64,000 nt of DNA, taken from positions 32,404-96,403 of the forward strand of contig JBBQGV010000008.1 of assembly GCA_038323375.1 (NCBI GenBank), in the 5' to 3' direction. Numbering within the stretch: the first letter of the stretch is position 1; every line of letters begins with the position of its first letter. The position numbers and the translations under genes were made by a program. The DNA comes from JABWAJ01 sp038323375. GTDB taxonomy: Bacteria; Bacteroidota; Bacteroidia; Chitinophagales; Saprospiraceae. Positions 1-9,234 of the stretch are shown here, one piece after another. The notes beneath the pieces were generated by a model. The model was not told the DNA's origin. It did not search any database and saw nothing but the letters and a program-made list of their open reading frames with translations.

Positions 1-22
1 TGTAATGGATTTCATATTGCTT

Positions 23-556
23 TTAATCCGACTTTTCGCCTACAAACTGCTGTTCTTTGTATTTGAAAAGAATATTAAACGTTGTCAGGCTGCCGTATAT
101 GCGCGTGATGTATTGCTGAAGATTGATTTTTTCTTCAGCAGTCAATGCGTTGTTTGCATTGATGCGTTGCTCCATCACCCGGACGCGGTCTCTTACCATA
201 ACGATTTTATGGAAAAAAGTTTCAATAGGTACTTCTTTTTCTTTTAGCGCGGGGTCGTCCGGGCGCAAAATCATTGTGCCATTTTTCCAGCGGTCGTTCA
301 GCGGCACTTCTTCGCTGATGTCGGAAAAGGCCCGCAAAACTTTGATCAGGGACTTTTCCGCTTCGGAAAAAGAAATCGCTTCATCCGGCACAATAGCCTC
401 GATGATTTCCCATTTGTCGTACTCTTTGCCGACCTGTTTGATGCCGTACAGCATAAAACAAACTTCGTAAGCGGCCCGATGCAGGCGAATGACAACGCCA
501 TCTCCGTAAGCCGGGTGGCGTACTCTGGATCCGATACCTAATGATTGAGCTGACAT
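23..556 (-). CDS. Conserved hypothetical protein with SH3/Tudor-like N-terminus
   Basis: This 177-residue protein has no signal peptide or membrane segment and is probably cytoplasmic. Its first ~60 residues are strand-rich and carry GSRVRHPAYGDGVVI, which resembles the small SH3/Tudor-like folds at the end of UvrD/PcrA helicases and in CarD proteins (pattern G-x-x-V-x-H-x-x-G-x-G). That resemblance is my inference. The C-terminal half (~100-177) looks helical and charged. The ATG at 556 lies 15 nt after the symporter stop codon, so the two genes are probably co-transcribed. I do not recognise a specific function. Confidence 0.7.
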   Translation of the reverse strand: MSAQSLGIGSRVRHPAYGDGVVIRLHRAAYEVCFMLYGIKQVGKEYDKWEIIEAIVPDEAISFSEAEKSLIKVLRAFSDISEEVPLNDRWKNGTMILRPDDPALKEKEVPIETFFHKIVMVRDRVRVMEQRINANNALTAEEKINLQQYITRIYGSLTTFNILFKYKEQQFVGEKSD

Positions 557-571
557 ATTTTGGTCAAAATT

Positions 572-1999
572 TTAATTTTCTGGTTCTGCCGGCACATTCA
601 GTTCACCTTCCGTGCTGGCTACAACGGTGGATACGGTGATATCGCTCGTGACATTAATCACCGTTCTGCACATGTCCAAAATCCGGTCTACCGGAATGAT
701 GATGGCAATCCAAGCCGGGTTTAGCCCCACTGCCTGGAGTACAACAATCAACATGACCAACCCTGCACTCGGGATGGCCGCTGTGCCAATAGAGGCCAAT
801 GCCGCCGTGAGCAAAACGGTCATTTGCTGGGCAAAACTCAGGTCAACCAAATGGATCTGTGCCAGAAATATGGCCGCTACCGCCTGGTACAAACTGGTGC
901 CATCCATGTTCACTGTAGCCCCAATGGGCAGCACAAAATTGGTGACGCTTTGAGAAACGCCAAGGTTATCGCGGGTGCATTCCATGGTCACCGGCAGCGT
1001 AGCCGCACTGGAACTAGTCGAAAATGCCAGAAATTGCGCCGGACTGATGCGCCGGAAAAAACTGCTATACGATATTTTGCGCACTAAGGTTAGGATCATC
1101 GTCGGGTAAACCACAAATAACATCAAGGCAAGGCCGGATAAAACGGTCAGCGAATAACTCAACAGGCCTTTGAAGACTTCAATGACTTCCGCTGTGGTGC
1201 TGGCCATTTGGGCAATAATACCGGCCATCAGGGCAAAAACAAAAAACGGAGCCGCTTTCATGACAATGTCTACCATTCTTACAAAAACTTCACTCGCACC
1301 GTTCACCACGTCTATTACGGGTTTTGAGGTAGCAGCGGGTAAGGTGACCAATACGATGCCGAAAAAAAGCGCAAAAAAGATGACCTGCAACATTTTTTTC
1401 GTGTCCGACATGGCTACAAAGATGTTGTCCGGCACAAACTCAACCAGAAATTGCAACGGACTCGCCGTCTTGAATTCCTGAGCCGCCTGCAGGCGCTGTT
1501 CGAGACTGGCATTGCCCTGTTCCTTTTGCATATCTGCCGTTGCAGCACTTACCAGATCAGCGTATTGTGGATCGGTCAGGTAGCTTTTTCCGTCTGTCAC
1601 TTTTGTGCCTTCTGCACTTTGCGCCCATAATTCGTATTTGATCCGGTTTTTTACCCGCTGTTCTTGCGCAATATAACTGCCGGGCTGAAAAGTGTTGACT
1701 AAAATGATTCCGAGACCAACGGCAGAAAGCGTCGTAATTAGGTAAAGACCCAATGTTTTGGCACCTACACGCCCAAGTTTGGTCAAGTCCGGCAAACTGG
1801 CGACACCCGAAATGATGGAAAAAAGCACCAAGGGTACGGAGATGAACTTGAGTAAACGAATGAAAATTTCCCCAAAAGGATTGATCCAGTCTTTGGTGAA
1901 TTGTGTCCACCCTAAGGCAGTAGACAGAAATGAGTACCCAATACCCAGTATCAGCGCAATGATGATCTTCCAGTGTAATGCTAATTTTTTTCCTTTCAT
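572..1999 (-). CDS. Dicarboxylate/amino acid:cation symporter (DAACS family)
   Basis: Inner-membrane secondary transporter of the glutamate/C4-dicarboxylate:cation family, which takes up aspartate, glutamate or dicarboxylates using a Na+ or H+ gradient. At 475 residues it has the family length. It begins with a hydrophobic helix (WKIIIALILGIGYSFL). Near residues 330-390 it carries the re-entrant hairpin serine motif STSSSAATLP and the substrate/cation signature NMDGTSLYQAVAAIF. An extracytoplasmic insert of ~80 residues (about 110-190) is longer than in the bacterial prototypes GltP and DctA. The family call is secure; substrate choice among glutamate, aspartate and succinate is not readable here. 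It is the first gene of a likely two-gene unit with the 177-residue gene. Confidence 0.95.
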   Translation of the reverse strand: MKGKKLALHWKIIIALILGIGYSFLSTALGWTQFTKDWINPFGEIFIRLLKFISVPLVLFSIISGVASLPDLTKLGRVGAKTLGLYLITTLSAVGLGIILVNTFQPGSYIAQEQRVKNRIKYELWAQSAEGTKVTDGKSYLTDPQYADLVSAATADMQKEQGNASLEQRLQAAQEFKTASPLQFLVEFVPDNIFVAMSDTKKMLQVIFFALFFGIVLVTLPAATSKPVIDVVNGASEVFVRMVDIVMKAAPFFVFALMAGIIAQMASTTAEVIEVFKGLLSYSLTVLSGLALMLFVVYPTMILTLVRKISYSSFFRRISPAQFLAFSTSSSAATLPVTMECTRDNLGVSQSVTNFVLPIGATVNMDGTSLYQAVAAIFLAQIHLVDLSFAQQMTVLLTAALASIGTAAIPSAGLVMLIVVLQAVGLNPAWIAIIIPVDRILDMCRTVINVTSDITVSTVVASTEGELNVPAEPEN

Positions 2000-2078
2000 C
2001 CCGGTTGGCTTGAAGGCTTCGTATGCCTATGTGTAAGAATGGTCGCCAAAATAGGGAAATTCCTGAAAATCGGGTATA

Positions 2079-2108
2079 GGAACGTGTCGTAAATAACTTT
2101 CCTGTTTT
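2079..2108 (+). repeat. Family A palindromic element, solo end
   Basis: The sequence GGAACGTGTCGTAAATAACT followed by TTCCTG matches the left end of the complete family A element at 14318-14475 and a third copy at 22045-22072. No right-hand inverted partner follows, so this is a truncated or solo end. It lies ~80 nt upstream of the symporter start. Confidence 0.7.
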
Positions 2109-2123
2109 GGCGGCCTCTTTTTT

Positions 2124-2229
2124 GGCTACCGGCATTGCGTCCCGATGGGACGGCTGTTCTGACGTCCGTTCACGGGGGCTACCGGCATTGCGTCCCGATG
2201 GGACGGCTGTTCTGACGTGCGTTCACGGG
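2124..2229. repeat. Two tandem copies of a 53-bp repeat
   Basis: Units 2124-2176 and 2177-2229 are identical except for C at 2166 versus G at 2219. Each contains the inverted repeat CGTCCCGATGGGACG. The rest of the 2000-2404 gap is AT-rich, has A-runs near 2273-2312, and shows no gene. Confidence 0.9.
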
Positions 2230-2404
2230 GTATGATTTTTTACTCATCCGGAATTTTCTTTCAATTAAAATCAAAAAAAAATAAAAAAATACCGCTGTTG
2301 CGAAAAAAAAACGCCACGCACACCAAAAATGCCCAACTCAACATCTGACTGATTATAGACGCAGGCCTCGTCGAACAACAAATTCCATTCATCATCAAAA
2401 TGTA

Positions 2405-3304
2405 ATGACCATGACTACGAGCATTCTATGCATCGGGGGCAGCCCTTTTTTTGGGTTCATTGAACCTGCTTTGACTTTCGGACAATTCTGCTGGATTATA
2501 TTGACCATCGGCATTGGATTGTTCATCTTACCCCGGGTTTTGAAAAATCGCCTGGGGCATTTGAATCAAAGTCCCTGGCTCCGGTCAATTCGACTCCGGG
2601 GCGTCTTTCTGAACCTGGGCCTGACCATCTCTCTGGGGATTTCCGTGCTTGCATTCAGCATTGTTCAACCAGAATTGGCTGACGGGAATTTCAGTATTGA
2701 GCCTTATGAACCCGATTATATCGAACCCGAAATGCCAAGAACCGATTTTAAAAAGCCCCTGCCACCACCACCGCCACCCCTGCAAAAACTGGCGGTCACT
2801 GAAGAAGTGGTCGAGCCTCCGGTTTTTGAAGACAAAAGTATAGATGCCACTTCATCGGTTGAGCGCCCGGCAGCGTTGAATGTTGAACCCCCTTCCATGC
2901 CTCCTCCTCCGCCGAGAGCAGAAGAACCGGACGAAACACCTTTCCGGGTAGTGGAACAAATGCCCCGTTTCCCCGGCTGTGAAGCCTTTTCAGGAACCAA
3001 TGCCGAAAAACAGGCTTGTGCCACCCAAAAGCTGTTGGAATTCATTTACAAAAACATCAAATACCCGGCTGCCGCCCGGGATAACGGAATACAGGGCACC
3101 GTGGTTGTTTCTTTTGTGGTGGAAAAAGATGGTAAACTCACGGATGCTGTCGTATTAAGGGATATTGGTGGCGGATGCGGGACGGAGGCGTTGCGTGTAA
3201 TAAACCTGATGAACGAAAAAGACCTTACCTGGGTGCCTGGCAAACAAAGGGGCCGCCCGGTGCGGGTGCAGTTTAATTTGCCGGTGAAGTACCGGCTGGA
3301 TTAA
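2405..3304 (+). CDS. TonB-like energy transducer with two membrane helices
   Basis: 299 residues. Two hydrophobic segments (about 20-45 and 62-85) precede an acidic/proline-rich linker with PPPPPP runs (~118-180), and a TonB C-terminal domain fills the last ~110 residues. TonB_C features include KYPAAARDNGIQGTVVVSF and VRVQFNLPVKYRLD. The linker should span the periplasm so that the C-terminal domain can contact TonB-dependent receptors or similar partners. Classic TonB has one N-terminal helix; two helices are common in Bacteroidota variants and in BlaR/MecR-related TonB fusions. A second in-frame ATG at 2411 is an equally good start. The stop codon overlaps that of the convergent gene by 4 nt (3301-3304). 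No exbB/exbD is in the window. Confidence 0.88.
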   Translation: MTMTTSILCIGGSPFFGFIEPALTFGQFCWIILTIGIGLFILPRVLKNRLGHLNQSPWLRSIRLRGVFLNLGLTISLGISVLAFSIVQPELADGNFSIEPYEPDYIEPEMPRTDFKKPLPPPPPPLQKLAVTEEVVEPPVFEDKSIDATSSVERPAALNVEPPSMPPPPPRAEEPDETPFRVVEQMPRFPGCEAFSGTNAEKQACATQKLLEFIYKNIKYPAAARDNGIQGTVVVSFVVEKDGKLTDAVVLRDIGGGCGTEALRVINLMNEKDLTWVPGKQRGRPVRVQFNLPVKYRLD

Positions 3305-4194
3305 TTCCGCTCCTTAACAATTTTCCCACCCCGGCTGCGCCCGGTTTCGTCTGTTGCTTTCCAATAATAAATCCCCGCAGCAAGATTTGCCAGTTCGACT
3401 TCATTCGACCCGGTGCTAAGGATTTGCTGCCTGACTACTTGCCCCAGAGGGCTGTAGAGCGTAAAAAGCAGGTGGCTGGCTGGTGCATCCCACAAAACCA
3501 TCAACCGATCAGTCGCCGGGTTTGGAAAAACTGAAATTTCAGACCCGGCGCTAATTGGCGCTTCGGCTGAAGAAATGATAATACTTGTATCGCAATCAAA
3601 AGGGACAAATTGAAACTCGTTTTGACCATCGGAATAACAACGCAGTCCCACGAGTTTATCTGGCTCCAGCCATTGATAGACATAAGGCAGGTGGAAAAGA
3701 TTATTACCAGTGCCCTTATAAATTTGGAGCCCCCACTCAAAAGGCAAAAGTGGCGAGATGGTAACGGCCATTACACTGACGGAGGTATCTCCTATGGGCT
3801 GTTGAAAAGAGCCTTGCACTTCAATGGTAATATTATCCTCGAAAGGAGGGCCAAACAGCCCGTTGATGGTCCATGTTTCGCCAGGCTCGGCGCCAAAGTC
3901 ATACAGCAGCTCGAAGTTTTCGGACACCTCACTATAGAAAAAGACAGAGTCATTCCGGGAATAGACATAAAGTGGATTCGGAAGTCCATTACCGATGGCA
4001 CCGGTAATTTTGCGACAAAGCTGCCCGTTGAAAAGCTCCTCGCTTTCGACGACCAGATCGTGTGGAAATTCTCCCGGCATAGCAGATGTGGAGGTATACG
4101 TCCAGCGGGCACCTACCGGTGCAAAATCGTATTGCTGCGCAAAGGCTGAAAAAGCAAACAAAAAAAGAACAACAGAGGGTAGCGTACGTGTCAT
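3301..4194 (-). CDS. Secreted protein with type IX sorting domain
   Basis: 297 residues. A signal peptide (LPSVVLFLFAFSAFAQ) is followed by a beta-rich domain of unknown function (~20-205) and a C-terminal sorting domain of the T9SS type A class (~220-297). The sorting domain starts with ISVFPNPATDRLMV and has LGQVV and LAAGIYYWKA. It should be exported by Sec, passed through the type IX system and anchored or released at the surface. The first ~15 nt upstream of the ATG run into the palindromic element that begins at 4209. The biological role is unknown. Confidence 0.85.
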   Translation of the reverse strand: MTRTLPSVVLFLFAFSAFAQQYDFAPVGARWTYTSTSAMPGEFPHDLVVESEELFNGQLCRKITGAIGNGLPNPLYVYSRNDSVFFYSEVSENFELLYDFGAEPGETWTINGLFGPPFEDNITIEVQGSFQQPIGDTSVSVMAVTISPLLPFEWGLQIYKGTGNNLFHLPYVYQWLEPDKLVGLRCYSDGQNEFQFVPFDCDTSIIISSAEAPISAGSEISVFPNPATDRLMVLWDAPASHLLFTLYSPLGQVVRQQILSTGSNEVELANLAAGIYYWKATDETGRSRGGKIVKERN

Positions 4195-4208
4195 GATGAT
4201 CAGGTTTT

Positions 4209-4374
4209 AGGGGCGCTGAATGAATAAGTTTCGCTTTCGACAGGTAAGTAATTTTGCTTCTAACCGAGGCGGAGGTTCCGGACCTTAGCCTGAGCTAAGG
4301 GAGGCGGTTCTCCAACGAAGGGTAGGAGGAAAATTACTCCTGGAAAAGTGGACAGTTATTCATTCAGCGACCCT
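4209..4374. repeat. Family C palindromic element, complete copy
   Basis: A 166-bp element with inverted ends: AGGGGCGCTGAATGAATAA at 4209-4227 and the complement of AGGGTCGCTGAATGAATAA at 4356-4374, one mismatch. A second inner pair (AGTAATTTT near 4247 and AAAATTACT near 4330) and a central CTTAGCCTGAGCTAAG hairpin let the whole unit fold into one long stem. No coding capacity. Its right end supplies the first base of the TTA (TAA) stop of the adjacent minus-strand gene. A second copy starts at 63860. Confidence 0.88.
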
Positions 4375-5985
4375 TAAGGTTGAATAATAATTTTTCCGGT
4401 AGCCGCCGGGCGGTTGTTTTCAAACAGAACGGGGAGGTACAGGCCGGGTGTCCAGCCACGCCCATCTATATTTATTGCGGTATCGCCTTTGGGCCAGGGC
4501 AATTGTTGCCATAATTTCCCCTGCACGTCATAGCAGCGCAGTTCCCAATTTTTTCCCGGTTTCAACGCAACCGGCAATTGTACCCTGAAAGGCTCCGGTG
4601 TTGGGTTGGGCGCGACGCTGAGCAAGGGCAGGTCGGGCAAGCGGAAGATTGGCGCGAAAGAAGAAGTGATGTAGTGATCCAGTCCGCTGCACCCCGGCAC
4701 TAAACATCCCTGCTCGTCCACCAACAGCAGCGCTACATTGACATTGAACGCCCCGTCGCTATTCAGATCGAAAAGAAGACCGGTGGCAGCAATGCGACCG
4801 TCGCCTAATTCACATAGGTCCAAAAATTCAATAAATGGTGCCCAGGGTCGTTGCAGCGAATCGGAGTAGTGCCGTTCCCAGAGTACATCGCCATCGGGGG
4901 TCATCCTGAACAGCCAGCCCCTGCCTTTAGAAGGGATAATAGGACTGCGGTAGTAGCCTACCGAGTATATCTCCGTTTTGAGCCGTAATAATCCTGTAAA
5001 CGACTCGTAGCGCTACATCATTCCATTCGTGCGTCCAACTCAGCCCACCCTCCCCATTATACCGGTTCAAAACATTAAAATTAAAAGCAATGGTCGGGTC
5101 GGGCACAAAAGTGTCTTTTGCCCACATGACAGCGCCCCCGCCCCCGGAAAGTGTTGTAGCAACTGGTTCTTGTATTGGGAATTGGGTGTAGCCGACCATT
5201 CGGCTCCAGATTGGGTTGGCTTCGCTATCTATTTTATGTACGATAACATTGTAGCGGTAAGTACCATAAATCGGATGGTAATAGTAACCCAATACGGTTG
5301 AGCTTATGAGAAAATTCCCGTCATCGGTTGGAGCAAGGTGGCCGTAGCCAATGGATTGTTGAAAGGTGTCCGGGATAATTTTATTGAAAATTAATTCCCC
5401 ATCTGGATCTGTTTTTACAATGCGCGGCCTGCTAGACACAGTTATCCAGGGATTTTCAAATGGTTCCGGTTCTCCCTCAGTGAGGTACAGTAAAATATCG
5501 CCGGTAGAAGTTTGGGAAAGGGCATCGCCGTAAACATTTCCTTCAGACAATTCAGGATAATAATTGATCCAGACAATTTCGAGGTCTTTGTCTAATTTAG
5601 CAATAAAAGTACGCATTTTTAAAGCATCGTAATCCCGCCATTCACCTGTTATCAGAATGTATTCGTCAGGTGTGACATATAAACCTCCTCGTTCAGAAAT
5701 TATCAGGTCTATTTGTGGCCCCTGTATTTCAATTCGATTTACAATCTCACGTGTATTGGCATCTATCTTGAAAATATTTTGAATCCTGTGCTCTTGCGTG
5801 TTTACATACCCACTTATAACATAGAGATAATTGCCAATTGCCACAATATTGGTTCCTTTATCCGCTTGGTATTCTTGTTCAGCGTTAGGGTCGATGGATT
5901 GGATGAAAGTTTGGCATGAGGATTTTATTGCGAAATTTAAGTTAAATGCCATTATCAAAAAACAGTATTTGATTATAGGTTTCAT
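4374..5985 (-). pseudogene. Frameshifted secreted protein with type IX sorting domain
   Basis: The upstream part (5985-4927, 352 codons) starts with a signal peptide (FLIMAFNLNFAIKSSCQ) and runs as a beta-propeller-like protein to NGDILG, then leaves frame and stops. The natural continuation VGYYRSPIIPSKGRGWLFRM is in the +1 frame and joins at about 4957-4964, then runs to 4374 and ends in a sorting domain (LLSVAPNPTPEPFRV ... GRGWTPGLYLPVLFENN). Restoring GT after GGT (GGTGTAGGC) would rejoin them, so loss of one GT unit is the simplest explanation. The repaired protein would be ~535 residues. Either a recent mutation or a sequencing error would fit. Both halves are annotated as one gene here. 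Confidence 0.85.
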
Positions 5986-6053
5986 GTTAATTTATGTAAG
6001 AGTTGGGTGACAACTCGGCAACGTCGTCCCCCAACTTCGGTGAAGAGAAGTAA

Positions 6054-7266
6054 TTAATGTTGAACGATAACCCTGCGTTGCTGGGTAAATCCACTTTGGT
6101 CGTCTATCAAACGGACAATATACATGCCGGATGGCAAGTGATGTACCGGGATACTCAAACGGTTCTGATCTGTGATACCGGCGCTGTAAACCAATCGGCC
6201 TGTTGCCAATTCCCGGAGTTCTATGCCCAGAGACATTGGTAGTTCGATGGCATTGTGTGTTATGGTTACCTCAAGTACCTTACTAACCGGGTTAGGTGCT
6301 ACTTGCATTACCGTTACTAGGGTTAGATGCCTGAGCGGTACCCGGTTGTGGTACAGAAAAGGCATCATTCCCGATGTCCGGCAATACAGGCATAAAATGA
6401 TTTGTACAGTCGTCTTCACCCTGAATGAAGTTTCTATGAATATAACAGTCAATAAAAGAGTGTCCAAACCCATGCGCAAGCGTCACCCCTCCATTTCCTA
6501 CAAGCCATTGTCGCGATGTACTAAATGGAGCGCCTACAACACTGGGATGGTTTTGGAACCACCAGTATTTTAGAAATAAATTAGGAACACTGATTCTTGA
6601 GGATGCCGTAAGATTGGTTACTGACGGAAGCTGCGAACACCAGGTATTGGTCATTCCAGCTTGCTCCGGGTTATCTATCGTGCCCAATACAACCATTTGG
6701 TTGTAAATCGAACTACTACTCGTAAGGTATACATTGATTCCTTTTGGAATGTTGGGGTCTGTCGAAATGGTAGCATCAAGAGCATTCAACCACCAGTTTG
6801 CCCCGGGATATTTACTCTGTCCGGGTTGATTGTCATTGTTCCAGAAAAACTCGGTAGGCGAATCTTTATAAAAAACCCAGTTCGGAACAATTTCAATCTT
6901 CGCATCAGGAAATCCGGTAGGACAGTCAGATGTTCCCCACAGGTTATTTAATCTTCCATTGCAGCCTTGAAGCCACTCATCGAGAAAAGCCCGATGTTCA
7001 GGGATGTCCTGAAAATTCCCAGTACCATCTAATTTTTGCACAATAATAAAATTTGCGCGAACGCGGATACTTCGGGCGTCGGTTCTTGGTATGTGCCGGC
7101 TATTAGAAGACCATAGAGAACTGGTCTTCCCACAGAGAGGTGCCAATAAACCTGATGATTCAGGGGCTGCTGCACCAGCACATTGAGGCGGGAGTGGTTC
7201 TGTGGGTTGAGCAAACAAAAGATTTGGCATAGATAGAATCAGAAAGAGAAAATGTGAAAATTTCAT
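6054..7266 (-). pseudogene. Frameshifted metalloprotease-like T9SS cargo protein
   Basis: ATG at 7266 starts a signal peptide (FSHFLFLILSMPNLLFAQ). The frame runs to a stop at 6292, just after FSVPQPGTAQASNPSNG. The missing type IX sorting domain (VAPNPVSKVLEVTI ... LPSGMYIVRLIDD) continues in the +1 frame down to 6054; the shift lies at about 6300-6315. The body resembles Bacteroidota secreted zinc proteases of the M43/pappalysin kind. However, where HExxH is expected (LAHEFGH), the sequence reads LAHGFGHSFID (near 6464-6484), so the catalytic glutamate is glycine. Two independent defects suggest a decayed gene, though a non-catalytic homologue is possible. Confidence 0.75.
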
Positions 7267-7968
7267 AACTTTGGACGGTTTTTTATGATTCCTACTCTGC
7301 TTGTTTAACCTGTTCATTTCGGTGCTACCAGGGGCTTTCAGTGGGGAGTCAATGAGGTAACAGTTGCCGCTGTTGCCTCTTTTTATTATACGATGCTGTA
7401 TCGCCGAACTCCGATTCGGCGGGAATATGCGCTCGTATACCTGGTTCTTATAATCAACACAAATAGCGATCAGGCAGAAGATACTACCTGAAAAGAAATT
7501 GCTGTACAAGACCATTGTATCTGACAAACTTGCAGTAGTTGTCAGTCTTTTGTGTGTTCGTTCGAAGTGTTTACGGATGAGGAAGGAGTAGTAGTAGCTG
7601 AATGGTCACTTCAGCGTTCCCCCGGTATTGTTTTTAGAAATGCACAATCAGGACGAGTGTGCCACTAATTATTGAGCAATAATAACTGCATTTCTTTTTT
7701 TTCTTCATAATTTTTTCACTTTTTTCACATTTTTTTGCACGGTTATTATCGGGCAACCCAAATTTTCAAATTTTCCGTTTTTCTGTGTCTGAAAGCTAAG
7801 CTAATCACACCTGCTTTTTAAAAAAAATGACGAAACCCCGTTTTGAGTGTGTGAAACCCCGTTTTGACTGAGTAAAGCACTAAAAAAAGCGAGCCCCCCT
7901 TCGTCAAAAAACCGTCAAAGAAATCCCTTCATGCCCCACATCCGCCAAAAAATGCAGAAATTCGCCCC
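7267..7968. other. Gene-free 0.7-kb stretch upstream of hemE
   Basis: No convincing coding sequence. It holds a hairpin at 7402-7421 (CGCCGAA, loop CTCCGA, TTCGGCG), AT-rich sequence at 7680-7830, and two 15-bp direct repeats GAAACCCCGTTTTGA at 7832-7846 and 7853-7867, spaced 21 bp apart. I cannot place a standard promoter for hemE in it. Confidence 0.6.
7832..7867 (+). promoter_or_regulatory. Pair of 15-bp direct repeats upstream of hemE (candidate operator)
   Basis: GAAACCCCGTTTTGA occurs at 7832-7846 and again at 7853-7867. The 21-bp period is two helical turns, which would put both sites on the same face of the DNA, about 100 nt before the hemE start. The sequence fact is certain; the regulatory reading is inference. 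Confidence 0.4.
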
Positions 7969-9000
7969 ATGAAATTGCAAAATGACCTCTTGCTCCGCGC
8001 TGCCAAAGGCGAAAGCATCGAACGCCCGCCCGTCTGGCTCATGCGCCAGGCCGGCAGAATCCTGCCCCAGTACCGCGCCATCCGGGAACGGCTTTCCGAT
8101 TTTAAAGAATTGGTAAAAACTCCCGAATTGGCCGCCGAAGTCACCATTCAGCCGGTGGACGAACTGGGCGTGGACGCTGCCATCATCTTTTCCGACATCT
8201 TGGTCATTCCCGAAGCGATGGGTTTGGACTACCTGATGGAGGAAAAACGCGGCCCCTGGTTCCCGAAAACGATTGAATCGGATGCAGACGTAGAGGCCCT
8301 GCTCACCGGAGAAGATGCCGCTACGAACCTGCAATATGTCTACGACGCCCTCGCGCACACCAAACGCGCCCTGCATAGCCGCGTGCCACTCATTGGCTTT
8401 TGCGGCGCACCCTGGACCATCCTGTCCTACATGGTGGAAGGCAGCGGCAGCAAAACCTTTTCAAAATCAAAAAAACTGCTCTACACCCGCCCCGAACTGG
8501 CGCACCGCCTGTTAGATAAAATCACGGAAGCTTCCATTGCTTATCTGAAACAGCAGGTTTCCAGCGGAGCTGATCTGGTTCAACTATTCGACTCCTGGGC
8601 CGGCATTCTCAGTCCGGAGCAGTACCGCACCTTTGCGCTGCCCTACATTTCCAAAATCTGCACGACCCTTGCGCCCTTAGCTCCGGTAACGGTTTTCGCG
8701 AAAGGTGCCTGGTTTGCCTTGCCGGAAATGAGCGGCCTCGATTGCCGGGTCATTGGCATTGACTGGAATACCGAACCCAGACTGGCCCGCCAATGGATCG
8801 GCTCGGACAAAACCCTGCAAGGCAACCTCGACCCTTGTGCGCTGTATGGCGCGCCTGCTACAATCGAACGGACTGTTCGAACCATGCTGGATGCTTTTGG
8901 CCCGCGATACATCGCCAACCTGGGGCACGGTCTTTACCCGGACACGCCGTTAGACAACGTCAAATGTTTTGTGGCTGCGGTGAAAAACTACCGGTATTAG
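7969..9000 (+). CDS. hemE: Uroporphyrinogen decarboxylase
   Basis: Cytoplasmic heme-pathway enzyme that removes the four acetate carboxyls of uroporphyrinogen III to give coproporphyrinogen III. At 343 residues it has normal length. The N-terminal signature RPPVWLMRQAGRILPQYR (~20-37) includes the substrate-binding arginines. Other family blocks are AAIIFSDILVIPEAMG (~70-85) and GFCGAPWTILSYMVEG (~144-159), and the C-terminal NLGHGLYPDTP carries the conserved histidine. ATG at 7969 aligns with the usual family start. It stands alone, with a family B palindromic repeat starting 21 nt after its stop codon. Confidence 0.97.
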   Translation: MKLQNDLLLRAAKGESIERPPVWLMRQAGRILPQYRAIRERLSDFKELVKTPELAAEVTIQPVDELGVDAAIIFSDILVIPEAMGLDYLMEEKRGPWFPKTIESDADVEALLTGEDAATNLQYVYDALAHTKRALHSRVPLIGFCGAPWTILSYMVEGSGSKTFSKSKKLLYTRPELAHRLLDKITEASIAYLKQQVSSGADLVQLFDSWAGILSPEQYRTFALPYISKICTTLAPLAPVTVFAKGAWFALPEMSGLDCRVIGIDWNTEPRLARQWIGSDKTLQGNLDPCALYGAPATIERTVRTMLDAFGPRYIANLGHGLYPDTPLDNVKCFVAAVKNYRY

Positions 9001-9020
9001 TTGTACACGTTCCTTAGCCT

Positions 9021-9148
9021 CGTGTCTGATCTTTAGCGTTCGAGAGCAAGGCATGCGAAAGCCCCAAGAACGGGAGTTTACTTGCGTAATTGATCGTTTT
9101 TGGGGGTCGAGCATAATGCAGCTATCGGGCTATAAAGACAGACACTCG
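9021..9148. repeat. Family B palindromic element, copy 1
   Basis: About 128 bp beginning GTGTCTGATCTTTAGCGTTC and ending CTATAAAGACAGACACT, so the ends are imperfect inverted repeats. The interior (CAAGGCATGCGAAAG, AACGGGAG, TTTTTGGG, GCAGCTATCGG) matches copies at 26902-27034 (opposite orientation) and 50022-50145. No open reading frame of its own. Confidence 0.85.
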
Positions 9149-9234
9149 TTAATAACCCTAAAATCGTTTCAGCGTTGGTTAGAAAAGTCCTTTCTTTGCG
9201 GGAATTTTCAAATCGCAAAAACAAAGAGTACGAT

